Shown here one piece after another: positions 43,101-52,268 of a stretch of 64,000 nucleotides of DNA. The notes under the pieces are model-generated. The model was given only the letters and a program-made list of their open reading frames with translations. It was not told the origin of the DNA and searched no databases. Within the stretch, counting starts at the first letter, position 1. Every line of letters begins with the position of its first letter. The translations under genes were made by a program, and so were the position numbers. Source of the stretch: Tsuneonella flava. GTDB taxonomy: Bacteria; Pseudomonadota; Alphaproteobacteria; Sphingomonadales; Sphingomonadaceae. The stretch lies in NCBI RefSeq assembly GCF_002870965.1, contig NZ_PHSO01000005.1, forward strand, positions 62,001 through 126,000, given 5' to 3'.

Positions 43101-44855
43101 TGGAAAGAGCGCAAGCGGCTGTTCGATCTGCCCCGTTCGAGCTGGGAGGATTACGATCCCTCACTGATTTCCAAAGGGGGCGGCGTATTCGCTCGCTCGC
43201 TCAAGAAAGTTCCACTGAGCAAGCAGGTTCGCGAGGCGCTCGGTATCGACAGTAGCGAACTGGAACCGGAAGCACTGATTTCCGCCATCCTGAAAAGCCC
43301 GGTCGATCTGCTGTGGTTTGGCGGGATCGGCACTTACATCAAGGCCTCGACCCAAAGTAACGCGGAGGTTGGCGATCCGGCGAACGACGCATTGCGGGTG
43401 AACGGCGCAGATTTGCGTGTTCGCGTCGTCGGAGAAGGTGCCAATCTTGGAGTCACCCAGGCCGGGCGGATTGAGTTTTCGCTGAATGGCGGCCGGATCA
43501 ATGCCGACTTCATCGACAATTCCGCCGGGGTCGATTGTTCGGATAACGAGGTCAACATCAAGATCGCGCTGGCCGCCGCCCGCCGCGCCGGTCGCCTTTC
43601 GGAAAAGAGCCGCAATGCCTTGCTGGTCGAAATGACCGACGAGGTGGCGCAGCTTGTTCTGGAAGATAACCGTTTGCAAGCGCTGGCATTGTCTATCGCT
43701 GAGAGCGGAGGCAGCAAAGCGGTGGCCGCTCAGATCCGTCTCATCGAATCTCTGGAAGATCGCGGCTACCTCGATCGCAAGACCGAGGGGCTGGCTGATA
43801 GCGAGACACTAAACCGCAGAGCAAGCGATGGTGCAGGCCTTACCCGGCCTGAACTGGCCGTTCTGCTTTCATCGGCCAAGCTGGCATTGCAGGATGCGAT
43901 AGAAGGTAGCGATCTTCCCGAAGATCCGCAGGTAGAGGCCCTGTTGCTCAACGCATTCCCCGAACCGATGCGTAGCAAGTACCGTACATTCATCGAAGGC
44001 CATCGCCTGCGGCGCGAAATCATCGCCACCAAACTGGCAAATCGGATCATCAACCGACTGGGGCCGGTCCATCCGTTCGAACTGGCGGAAGAGGAAGGAG
44101 CGGGGCTGGCCAACATCGCCAGCGCGTTTGTCGCTGCTGAACACCTGTTCGCTATCGACGCGCTGTGGGACCAGCTGGAAACTGCCAGGATGCCGGAAAT
44201 TGCCCGCATCGTGCTGTTCAACCGCGTCGCCGTCGCTATGCGGAGCCAGATGGCCGACCTATTACGTGCCGGGGCCGGGCCGCTGTCACCCAGCAAGCTT
44301 GTGGGTGATATCGGCAAAGGTGTGAAGCATCTGGCCAAAGACACGGAAGAGTTGCTCGGTGCCGAATCGCTCCAGCATTCTGCCCGATTGCGCGCCGAAT
44401 TGATCGAGGTAGGTGCCAGCGAATCGTTAGCAGGCGAAGTTACGCACCTGTTCGATCTCGATGGCGCTGTCGGCCTTGCCCAGCTCGCGCGGGAGGTCGA
44501 TATCGCCCCCCGCAAACTGACCGGCGCATTTACCCTCCTTGGCGCACAACTCGGTCTCGACTGGGCGCAAGGCGTGGCGGCACTGATGAACCCGTCCGAC
44601 GTGTGGGAACGCCTGCTCGTTGCCGGGCTAGCCCGCGATTTTCAGCAGATGCGGCTGGAGTTTCTTAGCCGCATCGCCCGCCGAAAAGATGCAAGGGCCG
44701 ATCCAACCGCAGCAGTCGATGCGTGGACGGAGACTCACGCCGACGGGATTCGCCAATTCCGTTCGATGATCGCACGCGCGCAGGCTCACAGCCCGGTTTC
44801 ACCGGCCATGCTGGCCCAGATCGCAAGCCAGGCGCGCAACCTGCTGGGGCGCTGA
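40119..44855 (+). CDS. NAD-dependent glutamate dehydrogenase, large (180-kDa) type
   Basis: This 1578-aa enzyme deaminates glutamate to 2-oxoglutarate with NAD. It has a long N-terminal regulatory region with ACT-like modules (about 1-600) and the GDH catalytic core around residues 750-1180. The core includes LRWSDRRDDFRTEILGLMKA (as LRWSDRRDDF; EILGLMKAQ), VPTGAKGGFYPKQLP with the substrate-binding lysine, and VGCGDMSGDVFGNGMLLS. The helical C-terminal part is typical of the class. It stands alone and is preceded by GGAG 9 nt before the ATG. With gltBD it gives opposing glutamate-making and glutamate-burning routes. Confidence 0.96.
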   Translation: MSAEAADSTSGSTSRISTDAALAKSLARLIRDSLLPGDEPLSKARVEDVAQFLIESAAQRGPGEPSITLNSASGDRRFMRLALVNDDMPFLVDSIAATIAAHGISIDQLVHPVVRMKRTDSGELAEILSCEAESGQHESLIYIETPRVDARQRRALEKDLRTTLSDVRAAVTDWQKMRTAMLDDAASVTDTEGAALLRWLEGGMLTQLGHVTRRRDGSHSTMLGICRKSAKEILADASFDRAFAWFDGCGRETARSPLIIKANRISNVHRRVPLDLFIVPVFEGDEVTALSIHAGVWTSSALAAAPGSVPRLRTQLAELNAKFGFDPNGHAGKSLVHALTMLPHDVLIGFSDADIEHVATTMMSLVDRPRPRLVLVEAPLSRHLFAFVWLPRDLLSTQVRTRIQEMLETGAGAVALDWSLQVEGGNLAMIRYVLDYRSGEGSPDAATIEASIQALLRGWSEAVESELATDEDPARAAALATRFADAFPTAYRADYGPAEAAQDIRRLRRLAAHHEDGPTTASTAPQRDVRLYRHEDDPSNRLRLKIYQSEGALALSDAVPALENFGFRVLEEVPTFLDEGKLGTIHDFTLGLNEADDTEQLLGRTPQIEEAIAAVLNGGAEDDPFNRLVVGTGLEAREADWLRAFYRYLRQAGIGYTIYTVVDALQRAPDVTRALVGLFAAEHDPAFAGDRKAAAEVQEEAIRKGLLNVAAINDDRLLRLYQALIGAILRTNAFAPAAREALAFKIDSHLVPGLPKPIPWREIFVYSRRLEGIHLRAGPVARGGLRWSDRRDDFRTEILGLMKAQRVKNAVIVPTGAKGGFYPKQLPDPTRDREGWAAEGKASYQAFIRTLLSITDNLVDDKVVHPREVVIRDGDDPYFVVAADKGTASFSDVANAIAESQNFWLDDAFASGGSNGYDHKAMGITARGAWVSVTRHFLEMGIDVQKDPVRVVGCGDMSGDVFGNGMLLSKSIKLVAAFDHRHIFLDPDPDAAASWKERKRLFDLPRSSWEDYDPSLISKGGGVFARSLKKVPLSKQVREALGIDSSELEPEALISAILKSPVDLLWFGGIGTYIKASTQSNAEVGDPANDALRVNGADLRVRVVGEGANLGVTQAGRIEFSLNGGRINADFIDNSAGVDCSDNEVNIKIALAAARRAGRLSEKSRNALLVEMTDEVAQLVLEDNRLQALALSIAESGGSKAVAAQIRLIESLEDRGYLDRKTEGLADSETLNRRASDGAGLTRPELAVLLSSAKLALQDAIEGSDLPEDPQVEALLLNAFPEPMRSKYRTFIEGHRLRREIIATKLANRIINRLGPVHPFELAEEEGAGLANIASAFVAAEHLFAIDALWDQLETARMPEIARIVLFNRVAVAMRSQMADLLRAGAGPLSPSKLVGDIGKGVKHLAKDTEELLGAESLQHSARLRAELIEVGASESLAGEVTHLFDLDGAVGLAQLAREVDIAPRKLTGAFTLLGAQLGLDWAQGVAALMNPSDVWERLLVAGLARDFQQMRLEFLSRIARRKDARADPTAAVDAWTETHADGIRQFRSMIARAQAHSPVSPAMLAQIASQARNLLGR

Positions 44856-44898
44856 CATCGCACCTATCCGGCGATTCATCTTGCAGAATCTACAAGCA

Positions 44899-44934
44899 CG
44901 CTTGACCTGAAGGCGATTTGCCTCAAGTCAAGCG
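44899..44934 (+). promoter_or_regulatory. Imperfect inverted repeat abutting the start of the ferredoxin reductase gene
   Basis: CGCTTGAC (44899-44906) pairs with GTCAAGCG (44927-44934). After one mismatch the stem continues with TGA/TCA and GGC/GCC around a GATTT loop. The dyad ends 3 bp before the ATG at 44938 and no other ribosome site is visible. It could be an operator or an RNA hairpin that hides the start. Confidence 0.55.
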
Positions 44935-44937
44935 CGC

Positions 44938-46164
44938 ATGGAGAGTGCAGACATCGTCATCGTCGGCGCAGGGCACGGCGGCGCGCAAGCCGCTATCGCT
45001 TTGCGTCAGCAGGGTTTCACTGGCTCGATCATGATGATCGGACGCGACAGTGAACCGCCTTACGAGCGGCCGCCGTTGTCGAAAGAATACCTTGCGCGGG
45101 ACAAGCCGTTCGAACGCATCTACATTCGTCCGCCTCAGTTCTGGGAAGAACGCGAGGTTACTCTGCGACTTGGCAATGTGGTAACTGGCGTCGATCCGCA
45201 AACACACACCGTCAAGCTTATGGACGGGACGGAAATCGGTTATGGTAAGCTGATCTGGGCAGCGGGTGGCGATCCGCGCCGCCTGTCGTGCGCGGGGGCC
45301 GATCTCAATGGAATCCACGCAGTACGCGATCGCGCCGATGTCGACCGGATGATGGCGGAGCTGGATGACGGCGCGAAGCGTGTCGTTGTAATCGGCGGCG
45401 GCTATATCGGGCTGGAAGCGGCCGCTGTGCTGACCAAACTGGGATGCAAGGTAACCCTGCTCGAAGCGCTTCCTCGCGTGCTGGCGCGGGTCGCAGGCGA
45501 AGATCTTTCACAGTTCTATCAACAACAACACACTGCCCACGGAGTCGACCTGCGAACCGAAGCAATGGTCGACAAGCTCGAAGGTGAGAATGGCTGGGTG
45601 CGCCGCGTCGTGCTGGCTGACGGGAGCAGTGTCGAGTGCGATATGGTCGTCGTCGGGATTGGTATCGTGCCCGCAGTCGGCCCGCTGATCGCAGCGGGGG
45701 CAGCCGGGGCCAACGGGGTCGATGTGGACGAGCATTGCCGGACTTCGCTGGAGGACGTCTATGCGATTGGCGACTGCGCGGCCCACGCCAATCCATTCGC
45801 AGACGGAGCGGTGATCCGGCTGGAATCTGTCCAGAATGCCAATGACATGGCAACCACCGCCGCCCGCGATATCATGGGTGAGCCGGTTCCTTACAACGCT
45901 CTGCCGTGGTTCTGGTCAAATCAGCACGATCTCAAGTTGCAGACCGCCGGGCTATCGCTCGGTCACGACACGACAGTGCTGCGTGGCGATCCGGCAGATG
46001 GGAAATTTTCCGTTATATATCTGAAAGATGGTCGTGTAATTGCGCTCGATTGCGTGAATTCGACCAAGGATTATGTGCAGGGTCGCAAACTGGTGGAAGC
46101 CCGCATTTCCCCCAATCCCGACGTACTGGCCAATCCGGAAATCCCTTTAAAAGAGCTGGTTTAG
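44938..46164 (+). CDS. FAD-dependent ferredoxin reductase
   Basis: This 408-aa protein is of the putidaredoxin-reductase type. It has an N-terminal FAD motif ([11 protein letters not shown], residues 8-18), an NADH motif ([15 protein letters not shown], near 145), the FAD-ribityl motif VYAIGDCA and a C-terminal reductase domain ([16 protein letters not shown]). It transfers electrons from NAD(P)H to a [2Fe-2S] ferredoxin that often serves a P450 or Rieske oxygenase. A CYP153-like P450 lies 3.4 kb downstream. Its 3' end overlaps queG by 18 bp in a tail-to-tail arrangement. Confidence 0.92.
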   Translation: MESADIVIVGAGHGGAQAAIALRQQGFTGSIMMIGRDSEPPYERPPLSKEYLARDKPFERIYIRPPQFWEEREVTLRLGNVVTGVDPQTHTVKLMDGTEIGYGKLIWAAGGDPRRLSCAGADLNGIHAVRDRADVDRMMAELDDGAKRVVVIGGGYIGLEAAAVLTKLGCKVTLLEALPRVLARVAGEDLSQFYQQQHTAHGVDLRTEAMVDKLEGENGWVRRVVLADGSSVECDMVVVGIGIVPAVGPLIAAGAAGANGVDVDEHCRTSLEDVYAIGDCAAHANPFADGAVIRLESVQNANDMATTAARDIMGEPVPYNALPWFWSNQHDLKLQTAGLSLGHDTTVLRGDPADGKFSVIYLKDGRVIALDCVNSTKDYVQGRKLVEARISPNPDVLANPEIPLKELV

Positions 46165-47217
46165 CGCCCACTCTGCCGCTTCAGCCACCACCGGATCGGG
46201 GTCGGCGGTCAGAGCGCGGACCTGCGGCCCAAGTGCCTGATCGCTGCTATTCCCTGCGGCAATCAGGCAGTTACGGACGAAGCGATTACGCCCGATCCGC
46301 TTGATCGGACTGCCGGAAAACAGCGCACGAAATCCCGCGTCATCCAACGCGAGCAATTCCAGCAACTTAGGCGCCACCAACTCGGCCCGAGGCAGGAAAG
46401 CACGATGGGTTGCTGCACTGCTTGCAAACTTGTTCCAGGGGCAAACTGCGAGGCAATCGTCACAGCCATAAATGCGATTTCCCAATGCCTTACGAAACTC
46501 ATGCGGGATCGGTCCGGCATGTTCAATTGTGAGGTAAGACAGACAGCGGCGCGCATTCAACTGATAGGGTCTCGGAAATGCACTGGTAGGGCACGCTGTT
46601 TGACAGCTAGAGCATGATCCGCAGCGATCGTCATGCATCGCGTCGGGCGTGAATGGCAAAGTGGTGTAGATCGCGCCAAGAAACAGCCACGATCCATGTT
46701 CGCGGCTGACCAGATTGGTATGCTTGCCTTGCCAGCCGATTCCGGCGGCCTGCCCCAACGGCTTTTCCATCACCGGCGCGGTATCGACAAACACCTTCAC
46801 CTCCGCCCCCGGCGCTTCGGCCACCAGCCAGCGAGCAAGGCGCTTAAGGGCCTTCTTCACGGTGTCGTGATAATCGCGGCCCTGAGCATAGACCGAAATC
46901 CGCGCACGATCCGCCTGATCGGCCAGCGCCAGCGGATCATGGTGCGGAGTATAGGCCATGCCCAGCGCGATCACGCTGCGCGCATCGGGCCACAGCCCTT
47001 GGGGAGAGCGCCGTTCATCGGCACGGCGTTCCATCCATTCCATCGCGCCGTGGTGTCCTTCGCCCAGCCATTCGGCATAGCGGCGGGCACGCAGCGGGTC
47101 TTCGGCGGCAGAGGCAAAGCCCACCGCGACGAAGCCTTCGTCGCGCGCACGCCCGGCTGTGCGGGTACGCAGTTCGTCGATTTCCAGTCGTTCAACCAAA
47201 CTTGGTCTTGCTCCCAT
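46147..47217 (-). CDS. queG: Epoxyqueuosine reductase
   Basis: This 356-aa cobalamin- and iron-sulfur-dependent enzyme reduces epoxyqueuosine to queuosine in tRNA. Two 4Fe-4S motifs are visible ([12 protein letters not shown] and [14 protein letters not shown]). The early FVAVGFASA and mid [18 protein letters not shown] segments match the family. The ATG at 47217 avoids a long non-homologous extension. It is divergent from the ABC transporter gene, with 27 bp between starts. Confidence 0.95.
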   Translation of the reverse strand: MGARPSLVERLEIDELRTRTAGRARDEGFVAVGFASAAEDPLRARRYAEWLGEGHHGAMEWMERRADERRSPQGLWPDARSVIALGMAYTPHHDPLALADQADRARISVYAQGRDYHDTVKKALKRLARWLVAEAPGAEVKVFVDTAPVMEKPLGQAAGIGWQGKHTNLVSREHGSWLFLGAIYTTLPFTPDAMHDDRCGSCSSCQTACPTSAFPRPYQLNARRCLSYLTIEHAGPIPHEFRKALGNRIYGCDDCLAVCPWNKFASSAATHRAFLPRAELVAPKLLELLALDDAGFRALFSGSPIKRIGRNRFVRNCLIAAGNSSDQALGPQVRALTADPDPVVAEAAEWALNQLF

Positions 47218-47244
47218 GCACCATCCACGGCTAGTTCGCACGTC

Positions 47245-48228
47245 ATGGACGCCGCGCCAAGCGTAACTCCCGTTTCCGAAAACGACATGCGCCCGCTTGC
47301 GATTGAGGCACGCGGGCTGGTCAAGCGATTTGACGGTACGACTGCGGTCGACGGGGTCGATATTTCTGTGCCCGAAGGGGCGATCTACGGCATCCTTGGC
47401 CCCAATGGGGCGGGTAAGACCACGACCTTGCGAATGCTGCTGGGGATTATCGATCCCGACGAAGGGGTTCGCAAGGTATTCGGCCATTCGCGCCCGCACG
47501 ATATCGGCCGCCTGATCGGATACCTGCCGGAAGAACGCGGGCTGTATCCGGCGATGAAGGCGGTGGACGCCATCGGTTTTCTGGGTGCCTTGCGCGGAAT
47601 GCCATTGGCGGAAGCGACCGCGCGCGGGCGCGAGCTGCTCGAAGAAAACGGCCTCGGCCACGCCGCTGACAAGCAGATTCGCCAGCTATCGAAAGGCATG
47701 GCGCAGACTGTGCAATTGCTGGGCACACTGGTGCACCGGCCCAGACTGGTCGTGCTGGACGAGCCATTCAGCGGGCTTGACGCACTGAATCAGGGCAAGC
47801 TGGAACGGATGATCCGCTCTTTGGCAGAAGACGGGACGACGGTGATCTTCTCCACCCACGTTATCGCCCATGCCGAACGGTTGTGCGAAGGGGTGGCGAT
47901 CATCGCCGGGGGGAAAGTGCCCTATGCCGGCAGCGTGGACGCAGCGCGAGACCGAATCCCGGCACAGGTCCGCCTGGAAACCCGCGCCCGCGAAGGGGCA
48001 TGGCGCGCCGCCTTGCCTGCCGATGCCCGGCACGAAGGCGATTACTGGTATTTCTCACTGCCCGACAGTGGGATCGAACCTCTGCTGCGCGCACTGATCG
48101 AAGGCGAAGCAGGCATCCTGTCGCTATCGATCGAGCGGGCCGGGCTGCACGATGCCTTTGTCCATATCGCAGGCGAAGCGGCGGCGCGCGCTCTCGAAGA
48201 AGGCAATGCGGCGGAGCAAGGCCAATGA
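47245..48228 (+). CDS. ABC transporter ATP-binding protein
   Basis: This 327-aa ATPase of the NatA/CcmA-like exporter group has Walker [10 protein letters not shown] (52-60) and the signature region [13 protein letters not shown], where Gly-Met replaces the usual Gly-Gln/Gly-Met pair only mildly. Walker B is [11 protein letters not shown] shorter start at 47287 is possible. It overlaps the permease gene by 4 bp. The pair probably exports a small ion, drug or peptide. Confidence 0.92.
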   Translation: MDAAPSVTPVSENDMRPLAIEARGLVKRFDGTTAVDGVDISVPEGAIYGILGPNGAGKTTTLRMLLGIIDPDEGVRKVFGHSRPHDIGRLIGYLPEERGLYPAMKAVDAIGFLGALRGMPLAEATARGRELLEENGLGHAADKQIRQLSKGMAQTVQLLGTLVHRPRLVVLDEPFSGLDALNQGKLERMIRSLAEDGTTVIFSTHVIAHAERLCEGVAIIAGGKVPYAGSVDAARDRIPAQVRLETRAREGAWRAALPADARHEGDYWYFSLPDSGIEPLLRALIEGEAGILSLSIERAGLHDAFVHIAGEAAARALEEGNAAEQGQ

Positions 48229-49445
48229 TCGGACAGACCGCACCCGCTGCCCGCCTGTCACTGTTGCGCGCTGCGTTCGTTATCGCCCGACGCGATTTTC
48301 TGGCGATCCTGCTGTCGAAGGCGTTTTTCTTCTTCCTGCTCGGCCCGATCATCCTGATCGCAGTCAGCGGCGGAGCCGGGGCGATCGGTGCCAAGGCCGC
48401 GAAAAATGCCCATCCGGCGCAACTCGCCGTGGCAATGCCGACAGAGCAGGCCCACGCCTTCGCCGCTGCCCATGATCGCATCGATCCGCTGGTGTCGCTG
48501 CCCGCAATCACGCTGGTCGATCCGATGCAGGCCAGCGACCCTGCCGCGCTGCTTCAGCGCAGTGGCGAAAACTACGGCGCTGTACTGACCGGTTCGCTGA
48601 CGCAGCCGGTGCTGACCGGTACAGAAGATCAGATCAGGAAATGGCAAGGCGAAGTCGCGCTGCTGGCTGCCACTGCGTCGGGCGCGGACCAGCAGTCCTT
48701 TCCGCGGGTCGTCACCGAATCGACAACGACAAGCGGTGCCGCCAAGAAAAGCGCGCGGGCAGGCACCGCGACCGCCGCGCTGACACTGCTGTTCCTGCTG
48801 ACGATGTTGCTGGCAGGCATGGTGCTGTCGAACCTCGTCGAAGAAAAGGCGAACAAGATTATCGAAGTGCTGGCCGCGTCGATCCCGATGGACGCGGTTT
48901 TCCTCGGCAAGCTGTTCGCTATGCTGGCGGTCAGCTTTGTGGGAATCGCGGTCTGGGGCGGTATCGGGCTGGCGATTATGGGGGCGACAGGCGGATTGAC
49001 GGCATCCCTGCCCGTTCCGGCGGTTGGCTGGCCGCTGTTCGTTGTGCTGTTCCTGCTGTATTTCGCAATGGCTTACCTGATTATCGGTTCGGTCTTCCTC
49101 GCTATCGGTGCGATGGCCCCGACTGTGCGCGATGTGCAGACCTTGTCGATGCCGGCCACGATGCTGCAACTGGGCGTGTTCTTTCTGGCGACATATGCCA
49201 GCACCGATCTGGGATCGCCGGTCGAGCTGGCCGCTGTGATATTTCCGCCCAGCTCCCCTTATGCGATGATTTCGCGCGCAGCGCAGGTGCCGGATCTGTG
49301 GCCGCACCTGGTGGCACTGGCATGGCAAGCGATGTGGGTGGTGCTTTTCGTGCGTGCCGGGTCCGCCATGTTCCGCCGCCGCGTGATGAAATCCGGCCCG
49401 CAGCAGAGCGGAAAACGCAGCCTTTTCGGCAAGTTTGCGCGCTAA
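48225..49445 (+). CDS. ABC-2 type transporter permease
   Basis: This 406-aa membrane protein has one N-terminal span (FLAILLSKAFFFFLLGPIIL), a periplasmic domain of about 150 residues, and five or six C-terminal spans (LTLLFLLTMLLAGMVLSNL; LPVPAVGWPLFVVLFLLYF). This is the NatB-type topology. The motif VEEKANKIIEVLAASIP after the first C-terminal span is a hallmark of this family. It is translated with the ATPase (ATGA overlap). Confidence 0.92.
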   Translation: MIGQTAPAARLSLLRAAFVIARRDFLAILLSKAFFFFLLGPIILIAVSGGAGAIGAKAAKNAHPAQLAVAMPTEQAHAFAAAHDRIDPLVSLPAITLVDPMQASDPAALLQRSGENYGAVLTGSLTQPVLTGTEDQIRKWQGEVALLAATASGADQQSFPRVVTESTTTSGAAKKSARAGTATAALTLLFLLTMLLAGMVLSNLVEEKANKIIEVLAASIPMDAVFLGKLFAMLAVSFVGIAVWGGIGLAIMGATGGLTASLPVPAVGWPLFVVLFLLYFAMAYLIIGSVFLAIGAMAPTVRDVQTLSMPATMLQLGVFFLATYASTDLGSPVELAAVIFPPSSPYAMISRAAQVPDLWPHLVALAWQAMWVVLFVRAGSAMFRRRVMKSGPQQSGKRSLFGKFAR

Positions 49446-49562
49446 GCCGGACAATAGATCAGTCGCAATCGGCAACTGACTATTGACAGTGCGGTAAGTA
49501 ACGGCAGGATAGGCTCCGACAGAGGCGTCCCGATATGGAGTCGCCCGACAGGAGAGAATGCG

Positions 49563-50900
49563 ATGGCGACTCAGGCAGCCGAAAAGCCCACCACATGGCG
49601 CACCGAGCCGCGCGCGGTCGATGCGCTCGATGCAGCGCTCAAGGCCAATCCGCAGGCAATGCCGGTGCACCCGGAAAAATGGGATGTCAGCCGCAGCGAT
49701 ATCTACGTGGAAGATCGCTGGCAGCCGATCTTTGCCGAAATGCGCGCGGCAGGCGATCTGCACAAGATCGAAAACAGCCCATACGGCCCGCACTGGAACG
49801 TCGTAAGCCACAAGGCGATCCAGCATATCGAAGCGCTGCCTGAGCTGTATTCTTCAAGCTGGGAATATGGCGGCATTACGATCCTCGACCGGATGGACGA
49901 TGCCCAGCTTGAAGAGCTGGGCCGCGAACGGTTCGAACTGCCGATGTTCATCGCGATGGACCGGCCCAAGCATACTGGCCAGCGTCGCACCGTTGCCCCC
50001 AAATTCACGCCAAGCGCAATGGCCGGAATGGACGATGAGATCCGCCAGCGCACCGGCGAGCTGCTCGATTCGCTGCCACGTGGCGAGGTGTTCGACTGGG
50101 TGGACAAAGTCTCCATCGAATTGACCACCGGCATGCTGGCGATCCTTTTCGACTTCCCCTGGAAGGATCGCCGGCTGCTCACTTTCTGGTCCGACTGGGC
50201 AGGCGACACCGAAATCGCTCTGGTCCGCGAACTGGACGATCAGCGGATGGATATCCTGCGCGAAATGGCCGCCTATTTCCAGCAGTTGTGGATCGAACGC
50301 GCCAACAAGGAGCCCGGCCCGGATCTGATTTCGATGATGATCCATTCCCCGGCAATGAACCAGATGGACCCGCAGGAATTCATGGGCAATCTGGTGCTGC
50401 TGATCGTGGGCGGCAACGACACCACCCGCAATACCATGAGCGGGATCATTCATGCCTTCGACAAATTCCCCGATCAGCGCAAACTGTTCGAAGAAGATCC
50501 CAGTCTGATTCCCAACGCAGTGCAGGAATGCATCCGTTACCAGACCCCGCTGGCCCATATGCGCCGCACCGCCACCGAAGACAGCGAATTGTTCGGCCAG
50601 ACTGTGAAAGCGGGCGAGAAGCTGATCCTGTGGTATCTTTCCGCGAACCGTGACGAAACGGTATTCGAAAACGCAGACAAGCTCGATATCACGCGCGAGA
50701 ATGCCCGGCGTCACCTCGCCTTTGGCTATGGCATCCACCGCTGCGTTGGCGCGCGGCTTGCCGAAATGCAGCTCCGCATCCTGCTCGAAGAAATGCACAA
50801 GCGTCGGATGCGGGTGCATGTCGCAGGCGATGTGGAGCGAGTGCGGGCAAACTTCGTCCACGGGTTCCGCAAGCTGGAAGTGGAAATCACCGAATTTTGA
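49563..50900 (+). CDS. Cytochrome P450, CYP153-like
   Basis: This 445-aa soluble P450 has the oxygen-activating I-helix GGNDTTRNTMSG, the ExxR helix (CIRY preceded by VQE) and a heme-binding loop FGYGIHRCVGARLAE with Cys394. The GGNDTTRN and GIHRCVG forms match CYP153 alkane omega-hydroxylases. It likely hydroxylates medium-chain alkanes or fatty chains, by inference. AGGAGA precedes the start. No ferredoxin gene is adjacent; a ferredoxin reductase lies upstream at 44938. Confidence 0.9.
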   Translation: MATQAAEKPTTWRTEPRAVDALDAALKANPQAMPVHPEKWDVSRSDIYVEDRWQPIFAEMRAAGDLHKIENSPYGPHWNVVSHKAIQHIEALPELYSSSWEYGGITILDRMDDAQLEELGRERFELPMFIAMDRPKHTGQRRTVAPKFTPSAMAGMDDEIRQRTGELLDSLPRGEVFDWVDKVSIELTTGMLAILFDFPWKDRRLLTFWSDWAGDTEIALVRELDDQRMDILREMAAYFQQLWIERANKEPGPDLISMMIHSPAMNQMDPQEFMGNLVLLIVGGNDTTRNTMSGIIHAFDKFPDQRKLFEEDPSLIPNAVQECIRYQTPLAHMRRTATEDSELFGQTVKAGEKLILWYLSANRDETVFENADKLDITRENARRHLAFGYGIHRCVGARLAEMQLRILLEEMHKRRMRVHVAGDVERVRANFVHGFRKLEVEITEF

Positions 50901-50961
50901 TCCCCGCGCGACGGGGGCGGGCGTTCAGCGCAGGTTATCGCCAACATGGGATGATGGGACG

Positions 50962-51450
50962 ATGATTCGCTCCGCCTCCCGTCGTTCGTTCCTGTCTTTA
51001 CTGGGGGCGACTGTGGCCACCGCCGGTCTGGCGGCATGTGGTGGGAAAGCCGAAGCGCGAACCTTTCCCGTCACGATGAGCGACGCACAGTGGCGAAGAA
51101 AGCTGACCAGGGCGCAATACCATATCCTGCGCGAAGCGGGGACGGAACGGGCATACAGCTCCCCTCTCGATAAAGAACATCGCGCGGGCACGTTCCTCTG
51201 CGCTGGCTGCGCCCACCCGCTCTATTCATCCAAAACCAAATACGACAGCGGCACGGGCTGGCCCAGCTTTTGGAAACCCCTGCCTCGCGCCATCGTGACC
51301 GACCGGGATTTCAAGCTCGGCTACCCTCGTACAGAAGTGCTCTGCGCGCGGTGCGGCGGGCATCTCGGCCATGTGTTCGATGACGGCCCGAAGCCGACGG
51401 GCAAACGCTATTGCATGAACGGCGCGGCGATGATGTTCCGCCCCGCCTGA
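50962..51450 (+). CDS. msrB: Peptide-methionine (R)-S-oxide reductase, exported lipoprotein form
   Basis: This 162-aa MsrB reduces methionine-R-sulfoxide in proteins. Zinc ligands are CAGC and CARCGG, and the catalytic Cys151 lies in RYCMNGA. The N-terminus SRRSFLSLLGATVA is a twin-arginine signal followed by lipobox LAAC (Cys26), so it is probably a Tat lipoprotein facing the periplasm rather than a cytosolic enzyme. It ends at a bidirectional terminator shared with the convergent membrane-protein gene. Confidence 0.93.
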   Translation: MIRSASRRSFLSLLGATVATAGLAACGGKAEARTFPVTMSDAQWRRKLTRAQYHILREAGTERAYSSPLDKEHRAGTFLCAGCAHPLYSSKTKYDSGTGWPSFWKPLPRAIVTDRDFKLGYPRTEVLCARCGGHLGHVFDDGPKPTGKRYCMNGAAMMFRPA

Positions 51451-51491
51451 CCGGCTGCCCGTCGCTGCGCCGTCTCCGGCACGGGCAACGA

Positions 51492-51526
51492 AAAAGGGCG
51501 GCAAAGCCAAGCCTCGCCGCCCTTTT
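51492..51526. terminator. Bidirectional intrinsic terminator
   Basis: AAAAGGGCGGC (51492-51502) pairs perfectly with GCCGCCCTTTT (51516-51526) around a 13-nt loop. The A and T runs give a U-tract in both directions. It sits between the convergent msrB and GlsB/YeaQ genes. Confidence 0.9.
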
Positions 51527-51555
51527 GCAAAACAAGTTTATCAAGACAGCGTCGT

Positions 51556-51816
51556 TTAGCGGACCCGCCCGCGCTGCACGAGATTGAGAATCGCCAACAA
51601 CACGACAGCGCCGACAAATGCAGTGATCAGATACATGATCCACCCGGCGTTGGTTGTCAGGAACCCGGTCATAGTGCCGATCCAGCTACCAATCAGGCCG
51701 CCGACCACGCCGACGATGATATTCAGAAAAATGCCCATCGATGCATCGCGGTTCATAACCATGCTGGCAAGCCAGCCAGCGATACCGCCGATAATGATCG
51801 TTGCAATCCAGCCCAT
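51556..51816 (-). CDS. GlsB/YeaQ/YmgE-family stress membrane protein
   Basis: This 86-aa protein has three hydrophobic helices (ATIIIGGIAGWLASMVM, LNIIVGVVGGLIGSWIG, MYLITAFVGAVVLLAIL) with the Gly-rich transglycosylase-associated pattern. Family members are induced by stress and their function is unclear. AGGAGG lies 9 nt before the ATG. A 152-bp gap to sciP holds no gene but contains a GC hairpin (near 51901-51921) that may end the sciP transcript. Confidence 0.9.
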   Translation of the reverse strand: MGWIATIIIGGIAGWLASMVMNRDASMGIFLNIIVGVVGGLIGSWIGTMTGFLTTNAGWIMYLITAFVGAVVLLAILNLVQRGRVR

Positions 51817-51968
51817 TTCCGTAATCCTCCTGTTTAGCGCGCGGAAAATGCTACGCTTCGCATGGCAAACAAACGAAGCACACGACCGTGCGTTCCCCTC
51901 CGCCCGGAATTCCGGTGCGGAAGACAGGATGATGCCCGCAAATCGGGCCGACTGCAACTTGAGCGCAA

Positions 51969-52268
51969 TCAGTACTTGTGCTGGCGTTCGTAGAGATCGC
52001 GATAGTGCTGGATACGGGTGACGCGCAGGCCCTGCATCCCCGAACGATCGACTGCGCGCTGCCACGAAGCGAACTCTTCGAGAGTCAGGTTATAGCGTTC
52101 GAGTACTTCGTCGATCGTCAGCAGGCCACCATTGACCGCCGCGACCACTTCCGCCTTGCGGCGCACGACCCAGCGTTTGGTGTCGGGCTTCGGCAAATCT
52201 CCCAGAGAAAGGGGTTCGCCAAGCGGCCCGATTACCGATGCCGGCCGGATTTTCTGGTTCTCGATCAT
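51969..52268 (-). CDS. sciP: SciP-type CtrA inhibitor (DUF1153)
   Basis: This 99-aa small DNA-binding protein begins MIENQKIRPASVIGPLGEPL and has the helix-turn-helix RRKAEVVAAVNGGLLTIDEV (as RKAEVVAAVNGGLL; TIDEVLERYNL) of the family. In Caulobacter SciP binds CtrA and blocks its promoters in G1. It overlaps an upstream 94-aa gene by 4 bp. A CtrA half-site (TTAACCA, minus strand, 52359-52353) lies about 85 nt upstream inside that gene. Confidence 0.9.
   Translation of the reverse strand: MIENQKIRPASVIGPLGEPLSLGDLPKPDTKRWVVRRKAEVVAAVNGGLLTIDEVLERYNLTLEEFASWQRAVDRSGMQGLRVTRIQHYRDLYERQHKY

Noticed and set aside
47585-48097. Overlapping plus-strand frames within the ABC ATPase gene
   Set aside because: Shadows of the ATP-binding protein in other frames; Walker A, signature and Walker B are all in the 47245-48228 frame.
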